From: Streptococcus mitis
GTDB lineage: Bacteria > Bacillota > Bacilli > Lactobacillales > Streptococcaceae
DNA length: 64,000 bases
Direction of reading: 5' to 3'
NCBI RefSeq assembly: GCF_002860865.1
Contig: NZ_PKIE01000001.1
Span: 124,001-188,000 of the forward strand
A model generated the notes under the pieces. That model had not been told where the DNA came from, did no database searches, and saw nothing but the letters and a program-made list of their open reading frames with translations. Position numbers and translations under genes: made by a program. Shown here one piece after another: positions 33,577-42,514 of the stretch (the first letter of the stretch is position 1; each line of letters starts with the position of its first letter).

Positions 33577-35022
33577 TTATAAATAATGTTCTGCGACGGC
33601 TGCATCTCCAGGATAGGCTTCTTTTTTTCCTTGGACGATTTGGTAGCAATCTGCTCCCTTACCAGCAATAATAACTGCATCTAATTCGTGATTTGTGATA
33701 GCCATAGCTGCCTTGATGGCTTCTTGGCGATCCGCAATTTTTTCAACAGTATGATTGATGTAGCTACTGATTTCATCTGCAATGGCCATTGGGTCTTCGT
33801 AGTTGGGGTCATCAGCAGTCAGAAAGACTTGAATCTCAGGGTGTTGATTGAGGAGGAGGCCAAAGTCCTTACGACGGCTTTCTCCCTTATTCCCTGTCGA
33901 ACCTAAGACCAGAGCAATCTTTCCAGTTTGATGAGTTTCTACAACATTGATTAGTTTTTTCAGACTGTCACCATTGTGGGCGTAGTCGATGAAAACCTTG
34001 GCTCCGTTTTTCTGAGTGAGGACTTCCATACGACCAGGAACACGGGTTGCAGCGATTCCTTTTTTGATGTCCTCAAGACTTGCTCCGAGACGGAGGCAAG
34101 CAAGTCCAGCAGCAACGGCATTTTCTTGGTTGAAGTGACCAATGAGTTGGATATCATAGTCTCCAGCAAGTTTACCCGTAGCTGAAAAGCTAAAGGCTTT
34201 GGAATTCTCGATTTGATTACTTGACTGGCTACCATAGAAATCATGGTCTTGATCTTCCACCTGTTCTTTCAAGACTGAGAAGTGGTCCATGTCACTGTTA
34301 ATGATGACTGCTCGGCTATTTTCCATCAAGAGACGCTTGTGGTAGAAGTAGTCTTCAAAGCTAGGGTGTTCAATCGGGCCGATATGGTCTGGGCTGATAT
34401 TGAGGAAAACTCCCACATCAAAGGTTAAACCATAGACACGTTTGACCAGATAGGCTTGACTGGATACTTCCATGATGAGGTGGGTACGGTCATTTTGCAC
34501 AGCCTGATTCATCATATCAAAGAGGTCAATACTTTCAGGGGTTGTCAATGCTGACTTAAAGAAAGTCTTGCCATCTAAAGTTGTATTCATAGTCGAGAGC
34601 ATAGCAGGTCGGTGCCCTTGAGATAAGATGTTGTAGGCGAAGTAGGCTGCTGTTGTCTTACCCTTAGTACCAGTAAAGGCAAGGAGTTTGAGTTTTTCCT
34701 GTGGATTGCCATAAAATTCCATAGCAATCAAACTCATGGCTTTCTTAATGTCGTTCACGATAATGGCAGGGATACCGACTTCGTAGTCCTTTTCAGCTAC
34801 ATACCAAGCTAAGCCTTGTGTTATAGCAGAAAGAAGGTATTCTTTTTTAAAGGCAGCGCCTTTTGCAAAAAAAAGAGTGTCTTCTTTTACTTTTCGGCTG
34901 TCATAGCAGATGGTGTCAAAGATGACATGGCTGTAGTTGTAGTGATAGTGTCCTTGGTCGATAATCTCACGGAAGAGACCATCTTTCTTTAAAATATCTA
35001 ATACGGTTTCAATCTTAATCAT
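33577..35022 (-). CDS. murE: UDP-N-acetylmuramoyl-L-alanyl-D-glutamate--L-lysine ligase
   Basis: 481 aa Mur ligase. The ATP loop is [10 protein letters not shown] (about 117) and the substrate motif [11 protein letters not shown] (about 400) has DDPN, the lysine-type version, rather than the DNPR of diaminopimelate ligases. It adds L-Lys to UDP-MurNAc-L-Ala-D-Glu in the cytosol, the third residue of the streptococcal stem peptide. The gene faces away from the MurJ-like flippase. The start codon at 35022 is preceded by a promoter only seven bases away and no strong ribosome site. Confidence 0.94.
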   Translation of the reverse strand: MIKIETVLDILKKDGLFREIIDQGHYHYNYSHVIFDTICYDSRKVKEDTLFFAKGAAFKKEYLLSAITQGLAWYVAEKDYEVGIPAIIVNDIKKAMSLIAMEFYGNPQEKLKLLAFTGTKGKTTAAYFAYNILSQGHRPAMLSTMNTTLDGKTFFKSALTTPESIDLFDMMNQAVQNDRTHLIMEVSSQAYLVKRVYGLTFDVGVFLNISPDHIGPIEHPSFEDYFYHKRLLMENSRAVIINSDMDHFSVLKEQVEDQDHDFYGSQSSNQIENSKAFSFSATGKLAGDYDIQLIGHFNQENAVAAGLACLRLGASLEDIKKGIAATRVPGRMEVLTQKNGAKVFIDYAHNGDSLKKLINVVETHQTGKIALVLGSTGNKGESRRKDFGLLLNQHPEIQVFLTADDPNYEDPMAIADEISSYINHTVEKIADRQEAIKAAMAITNHELDAVIIAGKGADCYQIVQGKKEAYPGDAAVAEHYL

Positions 35023-35029
35023 ACTTTCT

Positions 35030-35058
35030 ATTGTAAACCGAAAGTCGCAAATTTACAA
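35030..35058 (-). promoter_or_regulatory. murE promoter, predicts a leaderless or near-leaderless mRNA
   Basis: On the minus strand: TTGTAA (35058-35053), 17-bp spacer, TACAAT (35035-35030), then seven bases to ATG at 35022. TTGTAAA and TTTACAA (35031-35037 and 35052-35058) are inverted copies, so the two promoter boxes also form a palindrome. Confidence 0.7.
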
Positions 35059-35127
35059 GTAACAAGGAAAAGTTTATAATGGAAGATAAGGAGTTTTTCC
35101 TAGTTATCAAAATTGAATGAGGAATCT

Positions 35128-36750
35128 ATGTCGCACGAAAACAATCACCAGCAGGCCCAGATGTTACGGGGGACTGCTTGGTTAACGGCTAGTAACTTTA
35201 TTAGTCGCCTACTCGGGGCTATTTATATTATTCCATGGTACATCTGGATGGGGTCTTATGCGGCTACGGCAAATGGTCTCTTTACCATGGGTTACAATAT
35301 CTATGCTTGGTTCTTGCTGGTTTCAACAGCAGGGATTCCAGTTGCGGTGGCCAAGCAAGTTGCCAAGTATAATACCATGCGAGAAGAGGAGCATAGCTTT
35401 GCCCTGATTCGGAGCTTTTTAGGCTTTATGACAGGACTTGGCCTCGTTTTTGCTTTAGTCTTGTATGTCTTTGCTCCTTGGCTAGCAGACTTATCTGGCG
35501 TGGGCAAAGACTTGATACCGATCATGCAAAGCTTGGCTTGGGGAGTCTTGATTTTCCCATCTATGAGTGTTATCCGAGGATTTTTCCAAGGGATGAATAA
35601 CCTCAAACCTTATGCCATGAGCCAAATCGCTGAGCAGGTCATTCGTGTTATCTGGATGCTTCTAGCAACATTTATCATTATGAAGCTCGGTTCAGGAGAT
35701 TACCTAGCAGCCGTTACCCAATCGACCTTTGCGGCCTTTGTCGGCATGGTAGCCAGTTTTGCAGTTTTGGTCTATTTCCTTGCTCAAGAAGGTTTACTCA
35801 AAAGAGTCTTTGAAACAGGGGATAAGATTAACAGCAAGCGTCTTTTGGTTGATACGATTAAGGAAGCTATTCCTTTTATCTTGACTGGTTCGGCTATTCA
35901 GCTGTTTCAGATTCTGGATCAGATGACCTTTATCAATAGTATGAGTTGGTTTACCAACTATAGTAATGAAGACTTGGTTGTCATGTTTTCTTATTTCTCT
36001 GCCAATCCTAATAAAATCACTATGATTTTGATTTCTGTAGGGGTTTCAATTGGGGGTGTCGGTTTGCCACTTTTGACTGAAAACTATGTCAAGGGGGACT
36101 TGAAGGCAGCTTCTCGTCTCGTTCAGGACAGCATTACCATGCTTTTCCTATTCTTGCTACCAGCAACGGTTGGAGTGATCATGGTAGGAGAACCTCTTTA
36201 TACAGTCTTTTATGGCAAGCCAGATAGTTTGGCTATGGGCTTGTTTGTCTTTGCAGTTTTACAGTCTACTATTTTAGGATTGTACATGGTTTTGTCTCCA
36301 ATGCTTCAAGCCATGTTCCGCAACCGCAAGGCAGTTCTCTATTTTATCTATGGTTCCATTGCCAAGCTGGTCTTGCAACTTCCAACCATTGCTCTCTTTC
36401 ACAGTTATGGTCCTTTGATTTCTACAACAATTGGTCTTATTATTCCTAATGTTTTGATGTATCGGGACATTTGCAAGGTAACAGGTGTTAAGCGCAAGGT
36501 GATTTTGAAGCGAACCATTTTAATCAGTTTGTTAACTCTTTTCATGTTTCTTGTAGTTGGGACATTGCAGTGGATTTTAGGATTTGTATTCCAACCAAGT
36601 GGACGTTTGTGGAGCTTCCTTTATGTAGCTCTTGTCGGTGCCATGGGTGGAGGAGTATACGGAGTCATGAGTCTCCGTACTCGTTTGTTAGATAAGGTGA
36701 TTGGAAAAGCCCAAGCAGATCGCCTGCGAGCAAAATTAAAAATTTCTTAA
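35128..36750 (+). CDS. murJ: MATE/MOP-superfamily flippase, MurJ (YtgP)-like
   Basis: 540 aa, about 14 membrane segments, with the N-terminal LRGTAWLTASNFISRLLGAIYIIPW typical of polysaccharide/lipid II flippases of the YtgP group. YtgP-type proteins flip lipid II across the membrane (MurJ function) in Gram-positives. Position next to murE supports a peptidoglycan role rather than capsule export. The start is ATG 35128 after ATGAGGA; an upstream in-frame ATG/TTG at 35113 is less well placed. The promoter TATAAT is near 35075. Confidence 0.85.
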   Translation: MSHENNHQQAQMLRGTAWLTASNFISRLLGAIYIIPWYIWMGSYAATANGLFTMGYNIYAWFLLVSTAGIPVAVAKQVAKYNTMREEEHSFALIRSFLGFMTGLGLVFALVLYVFAPWLADLSGVGKDLIPIMQSLAWGVLIFPSMSVIRGFFQGMNNLKPYAMSQIAEQVIRVIWMLLATFIIMKLGSGDYLAAVTQSTFAAFVGMVASFAVLVYFLAQEGLLKRVFETGDKINSKRLLVDTIKEAIPFILTGSAIQLFQILDQMTFINSMSWFTNYSNEDLVVMFSYFSANPNKITMILISVGVSIGGVGLPLLTENYVKGDLKAASRLVQDSITMLFLFLLPATVGVIMVGEPLYTVFYGKPDSLAMGLFVFAVLQSTILGLYMVLSPMLQAMFRNRKAVLYFIYGSIAKLVLQLPTIALFHSYGPLISTTIGLIIPNVLMYRDICKVTGVKRKVILKRTILISLLTLFMFLVVGTLQWILGFVFQPSGRLWSFLYVALVGAMGGGVYGVMSLRTRLLDKVIGKAQADRLRAKLKIS

Positions 36751-36768
36751 AAAATAATTTATAAATAA

Positions 36769-36821
36769 AATGAATAAGTTGAGTTTTTTAAAAATCAAAA
36801 CACTCTCTTATTCATTTTTTA
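36769..36821 (+). terminator. Terminator of the MurJ-like gene
   Basis: AATGAATAAG / CTTATTCATT stem with a long loop and TTTTTT. Confidence 0.8.
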
Positions 36822-36895
36822 TTGTTAGAATTGGATATAAAATGTAAAACAGAGAATAAATAACGAAAGTAATTGAATTTTATGTCAAAAAACAC

Positions 36896-36924
36896 TTGAC
36901 TGAAAAGTAGTTAGTTTGTATAAT
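36896..36924 (+). promoter_or_regulatory. Promoter of the aliB-like gene
   Basis: TTGACT (36896-36901), 17-bp spacer, TATAAT (36919-36924). Leader of about 25 nt with AGGAGG. Confidence 0.8.
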
Positions 36925-36956
36925 AAAACAAATATTTAAATCAGGAGGTTCTGGAT

Positions 36957-38915
36957 ATGAAAAAGTCTAAGGCCAAGTATGCAACGCTTGCAGGTGTCGT
37001 GTTAAGTGCAGGTATTTTGTTAAGTGCCTGTGGAAATTCTAGCACAGCGTCAAAAACCTATAACTATGTTTACTTAAGCGATCCATCTAGTTTGAACTAT
37101 CTAGCAGAAAACCGTGCAACAACAAATGATATTGTGACCAATCTGGTAGATGGTCTCATGGAAAATGACCAATACGGGAACTATGTTCCATCCTTGGCAG
37201 AGGATTGGAGTGTTTCTAAGGACGGTTTGACCTATACCTACAAACTTCGTAAGGATATTAAGTGGTATACTTCAGATGGGGAAGAATATGCTCCTGTAAC
37301 TGCCCAAGATTTTGTGACAGGTTTGAAATATGCGGCTGATAAAAAATCAGAAGCCTTGTACTTAGTGCAAGAATCCGTTGCAGGTTTGGATGACTATATC
37401 AACGGGAAAACAACAGACTTTTCAACTGTCGGAGTCAAGGCCCTTGATGACCAAACCGTTCAATATACATTGACACGACCAGAATCTTATTGGAACTCAA
37501 AAACAACTTCAACCATTCTCTTCCCAGTCAACGCAGATTTCTTGAAATCAAAAGGGGATGATTTTGGGAAGGTAGACCCATCTAGCATTTTGTACAATGG
37601 ACCTTTCTTGATGAAATCCTTTGTTTCAAAATCAGTTATCGAATTCAAGAAAAATCCTAGTTACTGGGATGCTAAAAATGTTTTTGTAGATGATGTGAAA
37701 TTGGCCTATTATGATGGTAGTGACCAGGATGCACTGGCTCGTAACTTCGTGGAGGGGGCTTATAGTTATGCTCGCCTTTATCCAAATAGTGCAAGCTTTG
37801 AAGGAATTAAGGAGAAGAATAAGGACAATATCATCTATAGCATGCAAGATGCTACTTCTTACTTCTTAAACTTTAACCTAGATAGAAAATCTTATAAATT
37901 CACTTCCAAGACAAGTGATGCTGAGAAGAAATCGACTCAAGAAGCGGTTCTTAACAAAAACTTCCGCCAAGCCATTAATTTTGCCTATGACCGTACAGCC
38001 TACGGGGCTCAATCTCAGGGAGAAGATGGTGCAACTAAGATTTTGCGTAACTTGGTTGTTCCTCCAAACTTCGTAAGTATCAACGGAAAAGACTTTGGTG
38101 AAGTAGTAGCCTCTAAGATGGTGAATTATGGTAAAGAATGGCAAGGAATCAACTTTGCGGATGCCCAAGATCCATACTACAATGCTGAAAAAGCCAAGGC
38201 TAAATTTGCAGAGGCTAAGAAAGAACTCCAAGCTAAAGGAGTTCAATTCCCTATCCACTTAGATAAAACTGTAGATTTGACAAATAAGGCAGAAATTCAA
38301 GGAATCAATTCCATGAAGCAATCAATAGAATCTGTCTTAGGTGCAGATAATGTTGTGATTGATGTTCATCAACTTTCTACAGAGGACTATGAAAGTTCAG
38401 GTTATCTTGCTCAAACTGCAGCTCAGAAGGATTATGATCTTTACAACGGTGGTTGGAGTCCAGACTATCAAGATCCTTCAACCTATCTTGACGTCTTTAA
38501 CGTTAATTCTGGTGGTTTGATGCAAAATCTAGGTATAGAGCCTGGTGAAGCCAATGATAAAGCCAAGGCTGTTGGACTGGATGTCTACACTCAAATGTTG
38601 GAAGAAGCTAATAAGGAGCAAGATCCAGCTAAACGTTATGAAAAATATGCAGATGCCCAAGCTTGGTTAGTAGATAGCTCTCTAGCAATTCCAAATGTTT
38701 CACTAGGCGGAACACCAACATTGAGAAAAATTGTTCCTTTCTCAACACCATATTCATTGGCTGGTAATAAAGGGGTTGAATCTTATAAATACCTCAAATT
38801 ACAAGATAAGACAGTCACAAAAGACGAATATGAAAAAGCCAAAGAAAAATGGTTGAAAGAAAAAGAAGAATCTAATAAAAAAGCCCAAGAAGAATTGGCA
38901 AAACATGTCAAATAA
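36957..38915 (+). CDS. aliB: Oligopeptide-binding lipoprotein, AliA/AliB/AmiA type
   Basis: 652 aa extracellular solute-binding protein family 5. The lipobox LLSACG (about 21-26, Cys 25) is followed by a linker, and the mature protein has the family's YTYKLRKDIKWYTSDG and DPSSILYNGPFLMKSF segments and FNLDRKSYKF. It captures peptides of the surroundings and passes them to the Ami permease, which it must share because no permease genes are adjacent. AliB-type proteins in mitis streptococci recognise peptides from other species. The gene stands alone, with a strong promoter and terminator. Confidence 0.9.
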   Translation: MKKSKAKYATLAGVVLSAGILLSACGNSSTASKTYNYVYLSDPSSLNYLAENRATTNDIVTNLVDGLMENDQYGNYVPSLAEDWSVSKDGLTYTYKLRKDIKWYTSDGEEYAPVTAQDFVTGLKYAADKKSEALYLVQESVAGLDDYINGKTTDFSTVGVKALDDQTVQYTLTRPESYWNSKTTSTILFPVNADFLKSKGDDFGKVDPSSILYNGPFLMKSFVSKSVIEFKKNPSYWDAKNVFVDDVKLAYYDGSDQDALARNFVEGAYSYARLYPNSASFEGIKEKNKDNIIYSMQDATSYFLNFNLDRKSYKFTSKTSDAEKKSTQEAVLNKNFRQAINFAYDRTAYGAQSQGEDGATKILRNLVVPPNFVSINGKDFGEVVASKMVNYGKEWQGINFADAQDPYYNAEKAKAKFAEAKKELQAKGVQFPIHLDKTVDLTNKAEIQGINSMKQSIESVLGADNVVIDVHQLSTEDYESSGYLAQTAAQKDYDLYNGGWSPDYQDPSTYLDVFNVNSGGLMQNLGIEPGEANDKAKAVGLDVYTQMLEEANKEQDPAKRYEKYADAQAWLVDSSLAIPNVSLGGTPTLRKIVPFSTPYSLAGNKGVESYKYLKLQDKTVTKDEYEKAKEKWLKEKEESNKKAQEELAKHVK

Positions 38916-38927
38916 GGATTTTTCAAG

Positions 38928-38962
38928 AAAAACGATGGTTTCGAAGGAAACTGTCGTTTTTT
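38928..38962 (+). terminator. Terminator of the aliB-like gene
   Basis: AAACGA-T-GGTTTC / GAAACT-G-TCGTTT stem around a GAAG loop, followed by T6. Confidence 0.82.
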
Positions 38963-38996
38963 AATAGAATGATGGCAAATTTGGAAGAAAAGTGCA

Positions 38997-39104
38997 TATA
39001 CTCAATGAAAATCAAAGAGCAAACTAGGAAGCTAGCTGCAGGCTGTACTTGAGTACGGCAAGGCGAAGCTGACGTGGTTTGAATTTGATTTTCGAAGAGT
39101 ATTA
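38997..39104. repeat. BOX element, no boxB
   Basis: Same orientation and length as the copy at 30859 (ATACTCAATGAAAATCAAAG ... TTTTCGAAGAGTAT), with AGCTGCAGGCTGTACTTGAG in the middle. Confidence 0.87.
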
Positions 39105-39140
39105 CATTTTTTAGATTGTTTATTAGATGTATGTTATAAT

Positions 39141-39335
39141 GAATATAACAAAAACGTGAGAAGCTATTTTTAAAATCCTCTTCCAGTGTTAACTAAAGTA
39201 TGCACTTGCTAGGATGATTTTATAGGAGGGATGCCATCTGCTGGAAAAGTAAGATAAAACGCAATAATTGATAAGTTCTTCTTTAAGTGAAGAATTCTTA
39301 ACTGGCTATTTAGTAATTTTTATGGAGGTAACATC
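39141..39335 (+). promoter_or_regulatory. Long structured leader of unknown type
   Basis: A TATAAT at 39135-39140 would give a leader of about 190 nt. It holds AAAATCCT pairing with AGGATGATTTT (bulge), CTTCCAG with CTGGAA(A)AG, AGTG...CACT, and a final hairpin GTTCTTC / GAAGAAT near 39273-39293. A ribosome site TGGAGG precedes ATG 39336. The structures suggest cis-regulation but match no riboswitch I know. Confidence 0.35.
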
Positions 39336-39791
39336 ATGGGTGCTATTATGGAGTTTGCAACAGAAAAACAGATTGCATCATTTCTTTCAACTTGCCACAT
39401 TGAAGGGCAAAAGAATTTTCTGATGGCTTTCAAGAAAAAGACATTGCTGAAATCTTTTATTGATTTTTTCGTTATAGGAGGAAGTTACTATGTTCAGTCA
39501 AGTGTGAAGCCTAAGATTCTGGCCTTCACACCTAAGGGAATCTACTTGATGGACATCAGTGATGTAACTGAGAATCATTCTAATCACGTCGTAGAGATGC
39601 CTTGGAATCAAGTTCAAGATTTTACTTATAAGACAGTCTTGAATACAGTTAGACTTAATTGGCATTATCAAAATGAAACCTATATTTTTTCCGTGGATGT
39701 CGGTCAGATTAGTCAGCATGTGGGCCAATATCAATTTAACAAAGATCATTATGACTATTTAGCCCAACAGGATTTCTTTCAGTATAAGTAA
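39336..39791 (+). CDS. Conserved hypothetical protein (PH-like fold possible)
   Basis: 151 aa, no signal peptide. The pattern of strands (KPKILAFTPKGIYLMDI, HVVEMPWNQVQDFTYK, RLNWHYQNETYIFSVDVG) resembles small bacterial PH-like domains (YvbH/bPH type), which is only a fold-level guess. One hydrophobic segment (FIDFFVIGGSYYV) is weak. ATG 39336 follows TGGAGG; an internal ATG at 39348 is possible. The gene stands alone between two BOX elements and has a long structured leader. Confidence 0.65.
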   Translation: MGAIMEFATEKQIASFLSTCHIEGQKNFLMAFKKKTLLKSFIDFFVIGGSYYVQSSVKPKILAFTPKGIYLMDISDVTENHSNHVVEMPWNQVQDFTYKTVLNTVRLNWHYQNETYIFSVDVGQISQHVGQYQFNKDHYDYLAQQDFFQYK

Positions 39792-39858
39792 ACCCTAGCA
39801 ATCATTTTCACAAAAGAATCTGGAAGCTTTTCTGGATTCTTTTTAGCTTTACTAGTTA

Positions 39859-40056
39859 ATACTCAATGAAAATCAAAGAGCAAACTAGGAAGCTAGCCGC
39901 AAGCTGCTCAAAACACTGTTTTGAGGTTGTAGATAAGACTGACGAAGTCAGCTCAAAACACTGTTTTGAGGTTGCAGATAGAACTGACGAAGTCAGTAAC
40001 ATATACCTACGGTAAGGCGACGCTGACGTGGTTTGAAGAGATTTTCGAAGAGTATA
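39859..40056. repeat. BOX element with two boxB units
   Basis: Full A-B-C architecture: boxC-type end ATACTCAATGAAAATCAAAG (from 39859), two 45-bp boxB units (39906-39950 and 39951-39995, GCTCAAAACACTGTTTTGAG...GACGAAGTCA, differing at three or four bases), then boxA CCTACGGTAAGGCGACGCTG and AAGAGATTTTCGAAGAGTAT. The CAAAACACTGTTTTGA palindrome sits in each boxB. Confidence 0.93.
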
Positions 40057-40153
40057 AGTCTATAGTTTAAAACTATAACTAGCTCTTAAAAAGAAGAAAA
40101 TGAGTTGATGAAAATAAGTGGTACAATAGTTACTATAGATTTGGAGGTATTGT

Positions 40154-41248
40154 ATGAGCAAGGAATTACACATTAACACAATTTTGGCCCAGGCGGGTAT
40201 TAAGTCAGATGAAGCGACAGGAGCTTTGGTGACACCGCTTCATTTTTCAACGACTTATCAGCATCCAGAGTTTGGTCAATCTACTGGATTTGACTATACG
40301 CGCACCAAAAACCCAACTCGTAGTAAGGCTGAAGAAGTCTTGGCGGCTATTGAGTCCGCAGACTATGCCCTAGCGACTAGCTCAGGGATGTCAGCTATTG
40401 TACTGGCCTTTAGCGTTTTTCCAGTAGGTAGTAAGGTCTTGGCTGTCCGTGACCTTTATGGTGGTTCTTTCCGCTGGTTCAACCAAGTGGAACAGGAAGG
40501 CCGTTTCCATTTTACCTATGCCAATACAGAAGAAGAGTTGATTGCCGAGTTGGAGAAGGACGTGGATGTTCTCTATATCGAAACTCCAACCAACCCTTTG
40601 ATGTTGGAATTTGATATCGAAAAACTAGCAAAATTGGCTCATGCTAAGGGTGCCAAAGTAGTGGTGGACAATACCTTCTACAGCCCTATCTACCAACGTC
40701 CGATTGAAGATGGAGCAGATATCGTTCTCCATTCAGCAACCAAGTATCTGGCAGGGCACAATGATGTCTTGGCTGGAGTGGTTGTGACCAATAGTTTAGA
40801 ACTATACGAGAAGCTTTTTTACAATCTCAATACGACAGGGGCAGTCTTGTCTCCATTTGACAGTTATCAATTGATTCGTGGTCTCAAGACCTTGTCTCTT
40901 CGTATGGAGCGCTCAACAGCTAACGCCCAAGAAGTGGTTGCCTTTTTGAAAGATTCTCCAGCAGTTAAGGAAGTTCTCTATACGGGTCGTGGGGGGATGA
41001 TTTCCTTTAAAGTAGCGGATGAAACACGCATTCCTCATATTTTGAACAGCCTCAAGGTCTTCTCTTTTGCGGAAAGTTTGGGTGGAGTGGAGAGTCTGAT
41101 CACTTATCCAACGACACAAACTCACGCTGATATTCCAGCAGAAGTGCGCCATTCTTATGGTTTGACAGATGACCTCTTGCGCTTGTCAATTGGGATTGAG
41201 GATGCTAGAGATTTGATTGCAGATTTACACCAAGCATTAGAAGGATAA
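40154..41248 (+). CDS. metC: Cystathionine beta-lyase / gamma-synthase family PLP enzyme
   Basis: 364 aa of the Cys/Met-metabolism PLP family. FDYTRTKNPTRSKAEEVLAAIE and SSGMSAIVLAF form the cofactor phosphate pocket, TPTNPLMLEFDI and VVDNTFYSPIYQRP line the active site, and SATKYLAGHND contains the Schiff-base lysine (about residue 198). Whether it cleaves cystathionine (MetC) or makes it (MetB) cannot be told from the sequence; the patB-like neighbour 7 bp downstream favours a beta-lyase role in methionine synthesis. TTTGGAGG precedes the ATG. Confidence 0.88.
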   Translation: MSKELHINTILAQAGIKSDEATGALVTPLHFSTTYQHPEFGQSTGFDYTRTKNPTRSKAEEVLAAIESADYALATSSGMSAIVLAFSVFPVGSKVLAVRDLYGGSFRWFNQVEQEGRFHFTYANTEEELIAELEKDVDVLYIETPTNPLMLEFDIEKLAKLAHAKGAKVVVDNTFYSPIYQRPIEDGADIVLHSATKYLAGHNDVLAGVVVTNSLELYEKLFYNLNTTGAVLSPFDSYQLIRGLKTLSLRMERSTANAQEVVAFLKDSPAVKEVLYTGRGGMISFKVADETRIPHILNSLKVFSFAESLGGVESLITYPTTQTHADIPAEVRHSYGLTDDLLRLSIGIEDARDLIADLHQALEG

Positions 41249-41255
41249 GACAAAG

Positions 41256-42422
41256 ATGGGAAAATATGATTTTACAAGCCTGCCCAATCGTTTAGGGCAT
41301 CATACTTATAAATGGAAAGAGGCTGAAACGGATAGCGAAGTCCTACCAGCTTGGATAGCAGACATGGACTTTGTTGTTTTGCCTGAAATCCGCCAAGCTG
41401 TGCAGACTTACGCAGACCAACTGGTTTATGGCTATACCTATGCCAGTGAAGAGTTAATTAAGGAAGTTCAAAAGTGGGAAGCCACACAACACGGCTATCA
41501 CTTTGACAAAGAGGCCCTTGTCTTTATCGAGGGTGTGGTACCAGCCATCTCAACAGCTATTCAAGCCTTTACAAAAGAAGGCGAGGCGGTTCTGATTAAC
41601 ACACCTGTATACCCACCTTTTGCTCGCAGTGTCAAGTTGAATAACCGCAGATTGATTACCAATTCTTTGCTGGAAAAGGATGGTCTGTTTGAGATTGACT
41701 TTGTCCAACTGGAGAAGGATCTGGTAGAAGAGGATGTCAAACTCTATATCCTCTGCAACCCTCACAATCCTGGTGGACGTGTGTGGGAAAAGGAAATGTT
41801 GGAAAAGATTGGCCAGCTCTGCCAAAAACATGGTGTTTTGTTGGTTTCAGATGAGATTCACCAAGATTTGGCCCTCTTTGGTCACAAGCATCATTCTTTC
41901 AATACCATCAACCCTGACTTTAAAGAATTTGCTATTGTCTTGACTAGTGCCACTAAAACCTTTAACATTGCTGGGACAAAAAATTCCTATGCCGTCATTG
42001 AAAATCCTAAGTTGAGAGCGGCTTACCAGAAACGTCAGTTGGCTAATAATCAGCACGAAATTTCAGGTTTGGGTTATTTGGCGACAGAAGCTGCTTATCG
42101 CTATGGGAAGGATTGGTTAGAGGAACTCAAGCAAGTCTTTGAATATCACATCAATTATGTGGTGGATTTATTTGGAAAAGAGACTAAAATCAAGGTCATG
42201 AAGCCGCAAGGAACCTACTTGATTTGGCTTGATTTTTCAGCTTATGACCTGACTGATGAAAAATTACAAGAGCTTTTGAGAAATGAAGCCAAGGTTATCC
42301 TCAACCGTGGTTTGGATTTTGGTGAGGAAGGAAGTCTCCATGCCCGCCTCAATGTAGCCATGCCTAAATCTCTGTTGCAAGAAGTTTGTCAGCGTATCGT
42401 TAGCACTTTTTCCAAACGTTAA
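41256..42422 (+). CDS. patB: MalY/PatB family cystathionine beta-lyase (aminotransferase fold)
   Basis: 388 aa, MalY/PatB group of fold-type I PLP enzymes: WIADMDF near residue 34, PVYPPF about 118, CNPHNPGGRVW, SDEIHQDL, and LTSATKTFNIAGTKNSY with the PLP lysine (about 233). PatB has C-S lyase activity on cystathionine or cysteine, giving homocysteine, ammonia and pyruvate, or hydrogen sulfide. In streptococci this enzyme (Lcd-like) can make H2S. It forms an operon with the preceding gene and ends in the 42429 terminator. Confidence 0.9.
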   Translation: MGKYDFTSLPNRLGHHTYKWKEAETDSEVLPAWIADMDFVVLPEIRQAVQTYADQLVYGYTYASEELIKEVQKWEATQHGYHFDKEALVFIEGVVPAISTAIQAFTKEGEAVLINTPVYPPFARSVKLNNRRLITNSLLEKDGLFEIDFVQLEKDLVEEDVKLYILCNPHNPGGRVWEKEMLEKIGQLCQKHGVLLVSDEIHQDLALFGHKHHSFNTINPDFKEFAIVLTSATKTFNIAGTKNSYAVIENPKLRAAYQKRQLANNQHEISGLGYLATEAAYRYGKDWLEELKQVFEYHINYVVDLFGKETKIKVMKPQGTYLIWLDFSAYDLTDEKLQELLRNEAKVILNRGLDFGEEGSLHARLNVAMPKSLLQEVCQRIVSTFSKR

Positions 42423-42428
42423 AAATCC

Positions 42429-42466
42429 AGCCTTCTAGGAGAAAAGTCTTCTTAGAAGGCTATTTT
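42429..42466 (+). terminator. Terminator of the metC-patB operon
   Basis: AGCCTTCTA / TAGAAGGCT stem; the T tract after it is short (ATTTTCAT). Confidence 0.75.
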
Positions 42467-42514
42467 CATAGGTGAAAATATGGTATAATAAAAAGATAAG
42501 GTAAAGGTAAAAAT

